Of a stretch of 64,000 bases of DNA, positions 12,216 to 24,300 are shown piece after piece. Origin of the DNA: Takakia lepidozioides. Taxonomy: Eukaryota; Streptophyta; Takakiopsida; Takakiales; Takakiaceae. The position numbers and the translations under genes are program-made. Numbering within the stretch: the stretch's first letter is position 1; the number at the start of each line of letters is the position of its first letter. The notes beneath the pieces were generated by a model. The model did no database searches, was not told the DNA's origin, and was given only the letters and a program-made list of their open reading frames with translations. The stretch spans positions 2,544,001 to 2,608,000 of the forward strand of contig CM060734.1 in assembly GCA_030704615.1 (NCBI GenBank), in the 5' to 3' direction.

Positions 12216-14592
12216 TTGCAACATGAGAATAGTCCGTGTCATAGTGAGATCCCTCCACTGGAGAGTTCCCTTAACAGTGGTTTGAGGCTGACTCATGATT
12301 TGATGGCTGTCAATGAGCGGTATGTGAAGGCTGCTGAATCAAGAGGTGAGGTTATTGAAGCCATGCAACCAGACCTGGAACATTTACAAAAGCGAGTGGT
12401 CGAGTTCATGTGCACTAACGAATTGCAGAAGCAGATGACAGTAATTCCCTCTCCATGGGGTGGAGTAAAGGAGCTACAACCAATGAGTCCACAGCAGAGA
12501 GCTATGCTATATGGGTCACAAACAAACACTGTGACAGTGCTTCTCCCACCTCCAGGTCAGCACACTCAGAGGCAGCAGCAACTGGCTCAGGGTAGCCATG
12601 ACCCCAAGGTACTCCAGCCTTCTGACCGCGATCAAATCAGCAAGATAGGCAAACTACAAGTCGATGACCTACTGCTCAGGTGTTGGTTGGGGTCCCTGAC
12701 TTCTAACTCTGATCGATTGGTGCACTTACAGATTTGCTGTATGTAAGACCACTTCATACAAGACATGGTACCGCTCATGCAACACTTCAACAAGACAACC
12801 CACCTGTAAATCAGACCACTCGGAAAGAATGTGGGGATGCGGACATTGGGCTTCAAACTATTTGGAGGAAACTTAGGGCCACTGAGATATCAGGTGTGTC
12901 AAAGCAAGGGTCCTCGTCAAGCTGCCACGTGCCAAGGATCACCACAATAGAGTCTCTCTCAAACACTGACGAAACCGAGCTTTCTACAGCTATGGGACAC
13001 TGGTTGGCCCTATCTGGTGGGAGCACTAAGGTTGCAAAGCTGGATTTCAAGCTCCTTGGCAAGGCTGCCAGCTCCTGAGTCTGCGCGCTGGCCATATCGG
13101 ACAACAAATAACAGCAAGCAAACAACCCATCATACATCAATCCAACAAGACAAACCCCCAAGGGAAGTGACTTTCACTCCCCAGTGTGTTGCCTACTCTG
13201 TTTTCCAGTACCCCAACTATCAATTTTGGTTATATGACTCTGCTAGTGACCTCGTTAACTTCTACTATCAGCATTTCTATGACTCACGGGGTTATGCTTT
13301 TGCTATCACTATCATGCTTGTCAACGATATTGTGTTCACTCTTACTTTCCACATCTTCGTCACTCAAGGACACATACAATACAAATATACTTATGTACTG
13401 CAGGAATTTATACTTCCTTTGTCACTGGACTTACGCTGCAGATATTCAAACATCCTAAACATCCTCTACTAAAAATCTCCATTATTCGCACTCACTCCTC
13501 TGTAATGATTGCAAGTATGCAGGTACTCAATTTGAAGGCGAATGTCTCCCCTACAGCAAAGGCTTCCTCCCAAGTGACGACCATTTACAAGTTTCATGTT
13601 CTCTTTCAAAAGCTACTCAAGTGGATATACTGGCTCTCTCAATACTGGCCCTCCCGCATCGTGGTCAGCGCAGTTACTCATCACTCTGCCTTTATAGGCT
13701 CTACTCCAGATCTCCTTACTAGTTTACCACGGCTACCTCATACCGTATGGCGTGTAATTGATTTTCGTCCACACTTACAGCTTGTAATATCAGACATGCA
13801 TGCCCCGGCTCACTATGATGCTCCACCTAATCATACCGGTTTATGTTTTCCGAGGCATAATTCCACTTTGCCCACATGTGTACATTGTGCTATGAAGCTT
13901 CGGCTATATGCCACCTCCGAGGAAGATACTCTCTAGCTAACATACAATTTTATTTATATTGCTTTGAAATTGTATCATTCCATGTATCAGTTACAAGTAT
14001 GAGCTACCTGCAAAGTGATTCATGTACTAACTTTCAAAACTCTCTTACAGGCTATCTTTCAAGAGATTACTACCCACCACTTCCAAGTTCTCTTTCACAA
14101 ACTATTCGGAACTACTGGTTCTCTGAGGGGGGTTTATTACCACACCTCTACTACTCAGCTCAGATATTTTCACACAATGATCTACTCACTCTTGCTACAC
14201 AGATTGACTTTCTCAAAATCCCACCGCAAACAATTCCACACCTTGGATGCCCAACTCATGACAAACCTTCACACAACAATTTGCCCTCTCTCTACTATAC
14301 ATATAACACACATGTCACAAAATTACCTCAAACGGTCATCTCAATAACTATTTTACCCTTGCCATCCCACCATCCAAGTCCCTATCCGTGGTCATTCATC
14401 CGTGGCTGTCACCCAATTTACATATACCTCCCATTTTAATCACCCATTCCACTACCATCTTTCACCCCGCATCCCAAAATTGGCAAAACCACCTACTCCC
14501 TACGCTAAATTATCTCCCCCCTTACTCACTCAATATTTACCAGCTCTACCACTATCCATACTACTCACAAAGATCCCCACTCTAGAACCCAA

Positions 14593-15399
14593 GTGCACAA
14601 CACTAGCCTTACAACACTTCTCCACCTCGTACACAACAAAACCAATCATCTCTGCACAAATCGGCGCGCACATTCCTCGTGTCGGAAGCGTTACTCAGTA
14701 AAGACCCTCCGCATCCTCACCCATTGCCCGCACGGTCGATACCACAACAAGCCCCCCAAATCTAAACACTATTACCATCACCCCCCATCCCAAAATAATG
14801 CACATACAGACGTATGCCCGACACTAATTTTACTAAGATGTGGCGACATACATCCAAACCCAGGACCTACCACTCTTAACGATATCATCAACCAACTCCC
14901 AACAGATCCACAAGAACGGTATGCTCTATACTTTCAACAAGATACCATGTTGCTTGTACGCAACTACCACCATATCTACGATCACTTCACACCTTTTTTT
15001 CTTAAAACCCCACCTATAACCATGGACCCACACAACTTATCTCCACCTTCAGCCTCCCCAGTTGTCGATATCCCGCACTATCCAAAACATTTCATAACAT
15101 TCCCGATACTACAACTTCTCGTTGTCCTCGTCATTATCATCTCATCCATGTACATGCTAGGTGCCGTCCATCCAGGATACTCACCCACCTACCCCAAAGC
15201 CAACCCATTATACACTATAACCCCCACCTGCCCACAACCGGAACCACTATTTGTTACCCTATCCATCCCCCTCCCCCAACTTACACCTCCCCCAAGGAAT
15301 ACCCATAAATTCCCTCATCACGCTATTCCCATTATGTCTCCCCTATTCATTCAATTTCCACAAGCCACTCGACCCCTTCTCTTGCCCATCAATTCTTAG
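14593..15399 (+). CDS. Retroelement open frame with a 2A-like peptide
   Basis: The frame opens at a GTG (no early ATG) and encodes a basic, H/P/Y-rich N-terminal part. This is followed by LILLRCGDIHPNPGP, where GDIHPNPGP lies at 14842-14868. The tail DxxxNPGP is the signature of 2A-type ribosome-skipping peptides, which occur upstream of the main polyprotein in several non-LTR retrotransposon lineages; here histidine replaces the usual glutamate. A hydrophobic segment (LQLLVVLVIIISSMYML) follows, then a proline/threonine-rich end. No endonuclease domain follows. It is probably the 5' part of a decayed LINE. Whether it is expressed is unknown. Confidence 0.4.
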   Translation: MHNTSLTTLLHLVHNKTNHLCTNRRAHSSCRKRYSVKTLRILTHCPHGRYHNKPPKSKHYYHHPPSQNNAHTDVCPTLILLRCGDIHPNPGPTTLNDIINQLPTDPQERYALYFQQDTMLLVRNYHHIYDHFTPFFLKTPPITMDPHNLSPPSASPVVDIPHYPKHFITFPILQLLVVLVIIISSMYMLGAVHPGYSPTYPKANPLYTITPTCPQPEPLFVTLSIPLPQLTPPPRNTHKFPHHAIPIMSPLFIQFPQATRPLLLPINS

Positions 15400-15482
15400 C
15401 CCATAAAACCCCGCCACCCCCCACATGCCCATATGACCTTAAGACACTTTCTATTATATATCATCAAACCCATCTCATCACC

Positions 15483-15790
15483 CACATCCCGCATGGCCGA
15501 TACCAACTACACTTAGGGAAGTCTAAACACTATTACCACCATCCCCCAGCACCAGATAATTCATACATAACTACCTGATACTATTACGTTGTGGCGATAT
15601 ACATCGAAACCCTGGACCTATCACCATTGGTGATATTATCATAACACTCCCCACGGACTCACAAGAAATATATGATTTATACTTCCAGTCAGACACCATG
15701 TCGCTCACGCATAGCTACCGTCATATCTTAGACCACTTCACACCATTTTTCCCACGTGACCAACCCACCGATGCAACACATCACAACATT
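15483..15790 (+). repeat. Second, diverged copy of the 2A-like segment
   Basis: This block repeats the one at 14725-15060 at a spacing of about 750 bp. It keeps LLRCGDIHRNPGP (15593-15619), then a diverged ITIGDII..LPTDSQE..DLYFQSDTM, matching TTLNDIINQLPTDPQERYALYFQQDTM in the first copy. The reading frame upstream is interrupted by stops. Confidence 0.65.
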
Positions 15791-15900
15791 TGGCCTCCCC
15801 CCTAGCTGTTACCCAGCACTTTCTAAAGCCCTTCAAAAACTCAAAACTTTTCCCACACCACATCTTCTCTTCTCCCATGTCATCATCATCTCCCCTCTCC

Positions 15901-16915
15901 CAGAAACATGCAACGGTGTAGAATAAAAACTATAATTAATTCCAGAAGCAGAATTAATCAGTTCAGATTTACGTTCATGGGGAAAGCACTATACGATTAC
16001 AAAACAATGATACTAATCTATTCTATTGCGAGGTTTACTATTTCATGAGCAGAAACCATGAGCCATGAGCCATGAGCCGCATGAGCGGTGAGCCAAAGTC
16101 TAAGACACGCGGTTTTCATGAGCGGACTCCTCTAAATTTGAAAATGCGGCAGATTAAAATAAAATAAAATAATAGTTTTTTTAATTTGACCTTGCCGTTT
16201 TTGGAAGTTCCAGATCCTGTAATGCGGCGAAGATATGTCGTCAGTAACAATTCCGCTCATGGTTTTTTAGATCCGCTCATGGTAATGAGTGATCGTGCAA
16301 CGAGAAATCCAATATACCACAGCAAAAGGAAGTCGCATACTGGCCTGTATAGAGTATTCCGCGGTTTTACATGCCTTAACATTGGAATGAAGCTGACCCT
16401 TCTGCCGCGATTGAACCAATAGAGTCTGCAGTACTTCACAATTCTGTCATCTTCGGGTATTCGGCGGGAAAGGTTTGCGACTCAACTGGGAAATGCGGTG
16501 CCGCATTAGGGTTCGCACGTGCGAAATTTCTGGGGGGGTCGGTGTTGGCGACGGTCGGTTCCCTGAAGACTGGGTGCGATTATCTTGCTATGATGAAGGC
16601 CGCAACTACCAGTACCTACGACGTTACTTGGAAATGCGGCGCCGCATTTCCTTGCCGGGAGTCGAATGAGGAAAACAAAGTTTGGGAGAGCAGAAAAACA
16701 AAAACCCTCCAACAAACAAAAATACAAGCACGTGGAAACAGAAGTGAATGACATAGTATTATCTTAGTTCGAGCAAAACATGTTACAGGTAAGCAAGACA
16801 TAGGTCAAACATTTATGTGGCCAAAGTCAGAGGTACTTGCTGTAGTACAATTCTACTATAACTGAAATTCCGAAAAGGATAGGTGTAACATTGTGTTGTG
16901 GCCCGCAAGCCAAGC
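15901..16915. other. Probable decayed transposon end with palindromes
   Basis: No gene is recognised. At 16045-16130 there is a cluster of ATGAGC/GTGAGC motifs (such as CATGAGCCATGAGCC), and at about 16255-16285 two GCTCATGG motifs. Two 22-bp palindromes follow at 16489-16510 and 16630-16651. The SWIM-finger relic of a MULE-type transposase starts just to the right. By analogy with the elements at 34.6-55.9 kb, whose ends are rich in GTGAGC/GCTCAC and whose interiors hold 22-bp palindromes, this is likely the end region of a third, decayed member of the family. Confidence 0.45.
16489..16651. repeat. Two 22-bp palindromic sites, third site family
   Basis: The site at 16630-16651 is a perfect palindrome: arm GGAAATGCG, centre GCGC, arm CGCATTTCC. 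The site at 16489-16510 has arm GGAAATGCG, centre GTGC, arm CGCATTAGG and is nearly symmetric. Length and layout (9-4-9, CG on both sides of the centre) are the same as in the intronic arrays of the transposons at 39.8-42.7 and 48.9-53.6 kb, although the arm sequence is different. Confidence 0.75.
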
Positions 16916-17465
16916 TCACTGGTCCCCTGGATCCATATTCAAAAGAATGTACACCTCTTGGGGGCTCAACCCTGGTGCATGTATGAAGTGATGACTTGGG
17001 GAATTACACCGGAGTCTCTTTAGGTACACGTAGTACAGATGCTTGCAAGGGCAGTATGATGCCCCCTTGTTCGCCATGATCTGGAAGTCGGTGCAATTGC
17101 AGATGGGTAATTCTGAAATGGTGATGGTGTACACCTCATTGCGAACAGCTGAGCTTGCCGTGGCCATCTGATACACACGCCCGAAGCCTTGTGGGGGCAC
17201 TTCTGTTGAGCTCTGGATTGTACAGTTCATCCGAAGTGCATTCCCCATCCTTGTCTCGTTCACTTTTGAGGGAGGTCGCCGCCTCTTCGGTTTCCCCCAA
17301 CAATGTGTAGGATGCTTAGAGTTGTCGCGTCCCATTGTTCTTGCTCTCACAGGGGTCGGTGGTGGAGGCTGTGGAAACGGAGATGGTTGTCTGGGGATGT
17401 CAGTGCGTTGCACCATCCGAAATCCTGCGGTAGTAAGGGCGTCGGCCTCAACCTGACTCAGATCA
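16916..17465 (-). pseudogene. SWIM zinc-finger C-terminal relic of a MULE-type transposase
   Basis: The minus-strand frame encodes the end of the same transposase type as 43971-47484. It starts with a match to the segment before the basic region (LSQVEADALTTAGFRMV, compared with LSFQEIEMLEEAGF there). It continues with KRRRPPSKVNETR, GRVYQMATASSAVRNEVYTI and a complete SWIM finger, CNCTDF followed by CPCKHLYYVYLKRL, and ends LNMDPGDQ. The CxC and CxH ligands are intact. A stop just upstream and the absence of the DDE region show that only the last exon is present. The neighbouring sequence to the left looks like the transposon end. Confidence 0.75.
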
Positions 17466-17939
17466 CATCATGGGGGAGCCAGGGGAGCCTCTGGCATTTG
17501 GAGAATTGGCTGCGGGTTGCTATTATGGTGACCGGTGTTTGATTAAGTGAGGGCTGCAGTTGCATGGCGGCAGGTGTAGAGAGTTATAGTCTGGTTTAAT
17601 CCAGATGTTGGGGAGGGATGGTACGCAAACAGAGGTGAGCGTATCTTGAAACGACAATTGCATGAGAGTGGGGGGCATAGCAGTGCTAGGGTGGAGTAGT
17701 AAAGTTGGCCAGGCAGAGTCTTCGGAGGCGGTTATTAAACCAGCGTGGAATGATGTTTGGGATTGATAATGGGGGGGCGATCATGACTGAATGTGGCAGG
17801 CCTAGGTTGTGGCATGAGTCCGGTGACTTGGAATGCATATAAGCTGCATAGGTGGGCAGCAGACGGATAGCATCGCCATAGGGACTGCGGGTAAGACAAG
17901 TCTACTAAGCATTTAACATATTATGTTATGGATGCTTTG
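17466..17939. other. No feature recognised
   Basis: This is G-rich sequence upstream of the SWIM relic, with no recognised coding or structural signal. Confidence 0.4.
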
Positions 17940-18244
17940 GACAGCGATGTGTCAAGAAAAAAGGTGGGGGGGAGTGACTGAGCAGCAGCAGCTTCTCAGT
18001 CACACACACACCCCCCCCCCCACACCTTTTTTCTTTTTGTTTCCCTCATCTCTCCCTCTCTCTCCCTCCGTCCCTCTGTCCCTGTCTCTCCCTCTCTCAC
18101 ACATCTGCGAGCTGCGCTCCGCCTCCCCCGTGCTCTCCCCGCTAACTTGTCCACTAACTCTTTGTTTTTTTAGGTTTCCGCTATCTTAGTACCATTCCTT
18201 TTGTTATTCCGCCCTCCCCTCCTAGCGGTCCCGCTACTTTATCC

Positions 18245-19030
18245 ATGGTTACTCTTCTAGTCAGGGCTGCCGCCATGGCTTCTCCCTCGTCTCTCCTTGC
18301 CATTGTGGGAGCCTCTCTTCACTTCTTGCCTAGCTATTTACCTTACCGTCGCTCTGGCCTTATTGTGTCTCTTTTTAGCTTTATTTTGATATTATCAGGG
18401 CGATCTTTATTGGCTGCATCATCCTCCACGGAGCTTGAGATCGACACCAGCATCAAAGTGTGCTCTACGACGCTGCGTATGCCGCCGAAACATGTCCATG
18501 CAACCTCTGCCTGCACAGAACTCCCAAGGCGCCACTCCCAGAGAACCCAACACTCACCGGCTCTCTGCCAGAGGTCTAATTGTTATGGTGAAGAAACCAA
18601 CGAGACATACACGGCGACCATGCATCACACCTGGTATGTCCTTCTTCCACCACATGGTGTTCTTCCCACCAAAAGTCTAAGGCTCAACATTGCGACGCCT
18701 TACCTCAGCTACTTCAGGCGGATCACTCAATTCTTTTACAACCATTTTATCTCGTTACTCCCCCTGAAGCGGCGCTATGGCTCTCTGCTGTCATTCCCGA
18801 GGCCTGGGCTTGCACACACCTTGCGCCAAGACGTGTTCTTTTTAGTCTCTCACCCAAACCCCTACCCGATCTGGTTATCGGAGGTTTGTAACAGTTTATT
18901 TTGGAGCACACTTGCGGTCTGCCATGAACAAGAGCAAGTGCACCCCTTATGCCACTCAGTACTACCCATTTGCTTCCTACTCTGGGCAATCAAGGCCCAG
19001 GCCCGAACTGCCTGGCCGTCGCACTCTTGA
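18245..19030 (+). CDS. Unrecognised open frame in retroelement-like copy 2
   Basis: The frame begins at an ATG (MVTLLVRAAAMASPSS) and has hydrophobic segments near its start (SLLAIVGASLHFLPSY and GLIVSLFSFILILSG). The rest is basic and histidine/serine-rich. The corresponding start in copy 1 (9406-9990) is similar at the DNA level but diverged. I do not recognise the family, and it may be non-functional. Confidence 0.3.
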   Translation: MVTLLVRAAAMASPSSLLAIVGASLHFLPSYLPYRRSGLIVSLFSFILILSGRSLLAASSSTELEIDTSIKVCSTTLRMPPKHVHATSACTELPRRHSQRTQHSPALCQRSNCYGEETNETYTATMHHTWYVLLPPHGVLPTKSLRLNIATPYLSYFRRITQFFYNHFISLLPLKRRYGSLLSFPRPGLAHTLRQDVFFLVSHPNPYPIWLSEVCNSLFWSTLAVCHEQEQVHPLCHSVLPICFLLWAIKAQARTAWPSHS

Positions 19031-19914
19031 GGACGATAAGATTGCCACCAATGGCGTAACAGCGTTGCTCAAGCCATCGCCGTGCACCAGTCTGGGTATG
19101 TTACGTGCATTGCGAGCTCCCTGGGCCACATCTCAACTATGGAGAGGCCCTACCCTCCTTACTGCCCGTGGGTTAACTGGCTTCATTCGGACCCAGGGCT
19201 GTCTGTTGTCTACCGTGTTATGACCCAGGAAGGTGCTGACCTACTAAGGAGGAGTCTTGATCACACCTTGAGCACCATTATGCGGTGCCTTCTCATGGTG
19301 GATTGGCAGCCACTACATCTCACTGCAAAGTTCATCACGATATACCCTGCAGCATGGACTACCCCTGGAACATGGACTGGCTGCATCTCCTGGGCCCTGC
19401 CCCCTCATATTACAGCTCCCCATGGCATTGCATGGAGACCACCCAACCCCCAGCTACGCTACTCGCCCCTCAACAAGGGAATCACTGGCTGCCCCAACAT
19501 CATCCGGCTAACAGGAAGCCCCCTCACTCCCTCTCATTTTTGTGGATGTCTTCATTTCCCCTGCTAAGACAATGGCATTTGAATTCAGTAGTAACGAACT
19601 CTTCGCTTGTTCTGCAAGGATTCTTCCCTGGGCCTCTTACTAATCGCTTGTGGCATTTCAACCCCGTGCAGACTCACTTTCACTCCTTGCGTGGTCTTTC
19701 TGGAGATAAGGGCAGGCTCATCAAACGTAACCAGGCTGTTCTTATCCCTCCCCCTCCCCCCCCCGCAATTTTCTACATGCTTGTCTAGATCCATGCCGGA
19801 TGGGTCTTATGCCCTTCTCTACAGCTCACTTACGGATCATGGTTCACACTTCAATTGCTTATCTTCTCCTAGCTGATACACTCGATCACCCTAGATCATT
19901 CTCTCCTTCACCTG

Positions 19915-21090
19915 ATGATAAGTTGTGTAAGTCCCCAAGACTGCTGTGCCCTCTAGCTTTTTCCTCTCCTCAGTTCAAAGATAGACAGTTTCTAAGTCAT
20001 CTGCTGCTCTTCCCCATCAGCTATGTCGCTTACGAGTGTCGGTACTTATTCTCCAGATTCTGTACACCACACAGAGTTTGCAATGTCCACCCACGCTCCC
20101 TCTCATACCCTCCCCTACTGTTATGTCATCTGTCACCCCCTACTACTTTCCCAGATACTCGATACCATTGGCTCCATGGGCGAAATTTGCATCATGACGC
20201 TTGGCTCTCTCCCCAGCTATACCCTCACTGTGCATACTGCAATCTAATTACACAAAGCGCCAACCGCACACACTGTGGCGGCTTCTCTGTTATGTACCGT
20301 TCTGCAAAGGCTCCTATATAGCCCACTCACTAACCAGAAATGGCGTATCAACCCCTTACGGGCGCAATTCCACTTTATATGTGATCCCTCATAGATAAAG
20401 GCATGCTTACCAGTCGTAACCGCGTTACTCTCATATATCTCCCCATGAGAATCTTCATCTGCCTGCATAATGCGGTACCCAATGGGTCTCGTGCCCATGA
20501 CTATATCGCCTATCCGCGGATCAAAGATCATACTACAATCACTCATCCTTACCACGATGAGCACCCTGACTACTCCAATTCACGTCTCTCTCCAATGGAC
20601 TCCATGACGCATAAATACCCCGCATTGCAGTGCCCACTAGCTTTCATCCCCCATCAGTTTACTATTACACCTTCCCTAGATCAGATGTCCACATCCCTTC
20701 CCAGCTACACCAACCATATGCATCGATACTCACTCTTCAGACTATGCTCCCCATGCATAACCCTCTGGGCTAACCCACATTTCCCTCCATGTTATATCCC
20801 CCAGAGGCACCTTTCGCCATGTATTACTGCTCTCCTAATTGAGGCCTGGACTCCATGGCCCCGCATGCCAATCCTTTATTTCTACGAACGGTTCTCTCCC
20901 CACGGAACGGAATCTCTGATGCCTAAATATTCAAGATTGCAGTACCCTCTAGCTTTTGTCTCCAATCTGTGTACTGCTACGCACCCCTTACGACACGTGC
21001 CAATATCCCCCCCCCAGCTACACCAACTATACATATCATTACTCATCCATTAGACTCTGCCCCCCATACGTAGCCCTCTGTACTAATCCT
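19915..21090 (+). repeat. Imperfect repeats within retroelement-like copy 2
   Basis: A segment with TTGCAGTGCCCACTAGCTTT at about 20605-20780 recurs at about 20910-21085 (TTGCAGTACCCTCTAGCTTT) and, more weakly, at about 19918-20090 (CTGTGCCCTCTAGCTTT). Each is followed by a CAGCTA(CACCAAC) block and a TCTGT/CTATGC...CCAT block. The spacing is about 305 and 690 bp. Confidence 0.55.
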
Positions 21091-21359
21091 CGTTCGTTAC
21101 ACGTCAGGCCCAACTCCACTTCTGTTCTCTGTACAAATGCAGCATGGTATGCGCAAGGAGAACAAAGATCTCTTAAATAGTAAACTGATACAAGAATTGG
21201 CAGGCACGCAAGAAGGGCCTCTAGCCTTTTAGTTTCACACAGAAAAAGGTTGTGGGGGAAATCACTGAGGTGTGCCACAGTTGGTCTGGCAACTTCTTAA
21301 CAGTAGGCCTTCCTCCCATCCCATCCCCCAAAATGTCGAAAAATTAGAAAACTTTGACC

Positions 21360-24300
21360 TCACTGACCAGTGACCTTTGACTTCGCATCTTCAATCAACT
21401 TCAGGAGCTCCTCCCTGTGGGAACCCAGCATTCTAGGCTGTAAGGATCAATGAACTTTCAAAAACGAACTTATGCCTAGCTGGAACATCACTGAGACAAT
21501 AACTGAATACACAAATGTTTGATCCTCACGGCATCACAGTGATGATCGTGCTGATATGCTTAGGTGCTTCTTACTGCTACAGCATTCAAAATGTTCCGCA
21601 AAAAATACCCAAAGATGATTTACATGAAGACAAACTGACCTGTCTGGCTTGAAGAGCAAGTAGCGGTACACAAACCACTGTCAAACACACCGCACAACCC
21701 CTCAGCAAACTCAGAACAAACTCACAACCATCTGAGACAGGACAACAGTGCAGTACATCACACCACAACAAGTCATGCCAGCTTCAGCAATTGAACCTTG
21801 AACAGGACTAATGAGGTTCAGTGCTTACCCCAGAGAAAAGGATTCCAACAAATTCAAAGAAATCAGGAATAAAGGGAAGTTTGTCAATGGCCTGCAGTAT
21901 GCGTGCCAAACACCATCCAACAACACCCTGTCAATACTGCATGGCCACCTTGCGAGTTAGGCTCTCTTTATCTGTCTGTCTGTCTGTTTCTCTCTCTCTC
22001 TTACCATACCATATTGACATTGGGTGGACTTGAAACGGGAGTACATTAATGTCTCTGTGACTAAATGCCGGCCTTGTGACCTCGTGTCCTTGTTTGTTTC
22101 GACCTGAAGCGCTTTGCTTCAGGTAAGGTAGTGCATTGGATTTAGTTGGAAAGCTTGGGGCCTTTCCCTCTTTAGAATATGCCTACACAGGCCATTCCCT
22201 GCAACTCCCTGGAGTGTGATCTCTGAATGGTAACAAGCGGACTCCTACCGCTTGGGGGCAGCCCCTCCGCCCAAATTGGGCAGTCGTATGCTCTGTCTAG
22301 CATACTCGGCACTTGGGCTCGGGTTGGTTCCTGTGCTTAAACTTATGGCCTGCGAAAACAATCAAAAATTTAGCTCCTATCAACATCAACACTCCTCAGG
22401 GTGATCCCTGGGAATTGGTTACTTATGCCAAATCTAGGGCTTCATGTGTAGTTTTTGGGGTGAATCCCAGGATGGACGATGTGTCCTTTAAAACTACATG
22501 CTCTAGCTTAGGCTTGGATTTCATGGCTAATGGTACCATCTCGAGACTTGATAACAGGGGTACGTTGAAGGTTGCAATGACCAAAAGTGCTTCTAATAGA
22601 GTCCCGCATCAATTCAATCTCAAAGAAGTTCGTCCCTTGACTGGCTGGAGAGCGGTCTTAGACATTGGTGATTCAATGGGGCGCTCTAGGAAGACAACCA
22701 AGGGCAACAACTTCAACTTGAGAGTTTCTAATCGGTTTGACGCTCTGGATGAGGTTGAATCCAAACAGCCAGAAGGACAAGATGCCCCTAAGTGTACGGA
22801 ACCTGAACGTCCTGAATCTGAAGGATTTGGTACTCTGAATGGTTTACCAATCCTCAAGGTTTACACAAGACGAACAAATTCTATACACGGGGTAATTGTC
22901 CCCAAGCCGTCAGATGGACAATCTGTCTCTAAGTGTGCAGAGCCTGAAGGATTTGGTACTCTAAATGGTTTACCAATCCTCAAAGTCTACACAAGACGAG
23001 CAAAATCTATACACGGGGTAATTGTCCCCAAGCAGTCTGACGGACAATCTGCCCCTATGTGTGCGGAGCCTGTGCGTCGTGTAACTGAAAGATTTGGTAC
23101 CCTGAATGGTTTACCAATTCTCAAAGTTTACACAAGACGAGCAAAATCTACACATGGGGTAACTGTCCCCCCTTTGCAGAACGGTTGGCCGTCCAGGAGC
23201 AATCACAAGCTACCTAGACGACAAACAATTCACACGCAAAGGGCTGGCTTGCGGCTGGCCACTTTCAACTTCTCAGGGTTGACCAACCAAAGGAAACAAC
23301 TTGAAGTGGGACAAGTTCTTCAGACTAATGATATTCATATCTGTGCTGGGCAAGAAACATGGGAAACGTCGGATAAACTGGTTGGAGATGTCATTGGTTA
23401 TAAATGGGCAGGTAAGATGTGTACTCTCAAGGCAGCCTCTGCCAAACGCGGTCAAAAAGGGGTCGGATTCTTTGTCCGTGATTTCTTGTTTGACAATTGT
23501 GAAATTATCAACAAGGGTTTGAGGTACGAGCATAGTATCTGGCTAAAACTGAATTTGAAGGGCGGCATGAGTACAAAGGACCTCTTTGTTGGTTGTGTTT
23601 ACATGCCCACAGAGGGGACCCTTAGTGCTGATGCAGACAAGGCCTTCGAAGATGTAAAGCTGGACTGTGCTTCGTTCCTTGCCAAAGGTCAGGTGGTACT
23701 ATTGGGGGACTTCAATGCCCGGGTGGGCAAAGGGATCCATCAGGACGATATCATTGGACCTTTTGGTGAGGACGAGCTGAATTCTAATGGCAGACGGTTA
23801 ATTAACTGTCTAGAAGAGCTTCAGCTTTTGACCTTGAATAACAGGACAAGAGGTGACCAAGCGCAGTGGACTTGTGAGAAACCCCAAACTGGGGAACGTT
23901 CCATTGTGGACTACATCATAATGGACAAAATTTTGTTCCCCCAGTGTGCCAATGTGTTGATCGACAGAACTGATATTGGTACCTCTGACCACTTCCTGGT
24001 TTGGACTGAGATCAAAAGGTGTTTGCCCACCACCAAGAGATCTGTGAAACGTTCGATTCGGAAGTGGCGCATAGAAAAATTCCACAATGAGGAGGTCAAG
24101 GCTGAGTACGTCCAGGCCTTGCAAGAGGCTCTCCCTCATTTTGTCCAATCGCTCCAAGAACTTCAGTCATGCTCTGTTAACGCAAGAAATGAAGTCGAAA
24201 GAGCAGTGGACTCTTGGGAGAGTTTCGTTTCCTCCGTGGCTGACAAGATCATTGGGAGGAAACTAATTGTCTGCGGTAGAGCAGTTAATTGGTGGACTAA

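Larger units (their letters stand above)
9240..15900 (+). mobile_element. Decayed retroelement-like repeat, copy 1
   Basis: This long C/T-rich region contains many medium plus-strand frames (9406-9990, 10347-11045, 11283-12194, 12216-12746, 13505-14439, 14593-15399), none matching a family I know. It is related to the region at 17.9-21.1 kb: the start of the coding part (CCGCTAATTTATCC... GCCGCCATG at 9374-9420) resembles 18230-18276. It contains internal duplications. A block at about 10510-10640 recurs at 12085-12215, and a block around 14720-15090 recurs at 15475-15790 with a 2A-like motif. The 2A-like motif suggests a non-LTR retrotransposon 5' region, but no endonuclease or reverse transcriptase is visible. 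The boundaries are approximate. Confidence 0.4.
17940..21160 (+). mobile_element. Decayed retroelement-like repeat, copy 2
   Basis: The region is C/T-rich and starts with CA/C/CT simple sequence (17995-18100). It resembles copy 1 at 9.2-15.9 kb around its first coding segment (18230-18276 compared with 9374-9420). Frames at 18245-19030, 19285-19788, 19800-20321 and 20403-21053 are open but unrecognised. The last third contains imperfect tandem repeats (see 19915-21090). No reverse transcriptase or LTR was found. The right edge is near the 3' end of the CURT1 gene. Confidence 0.4.
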
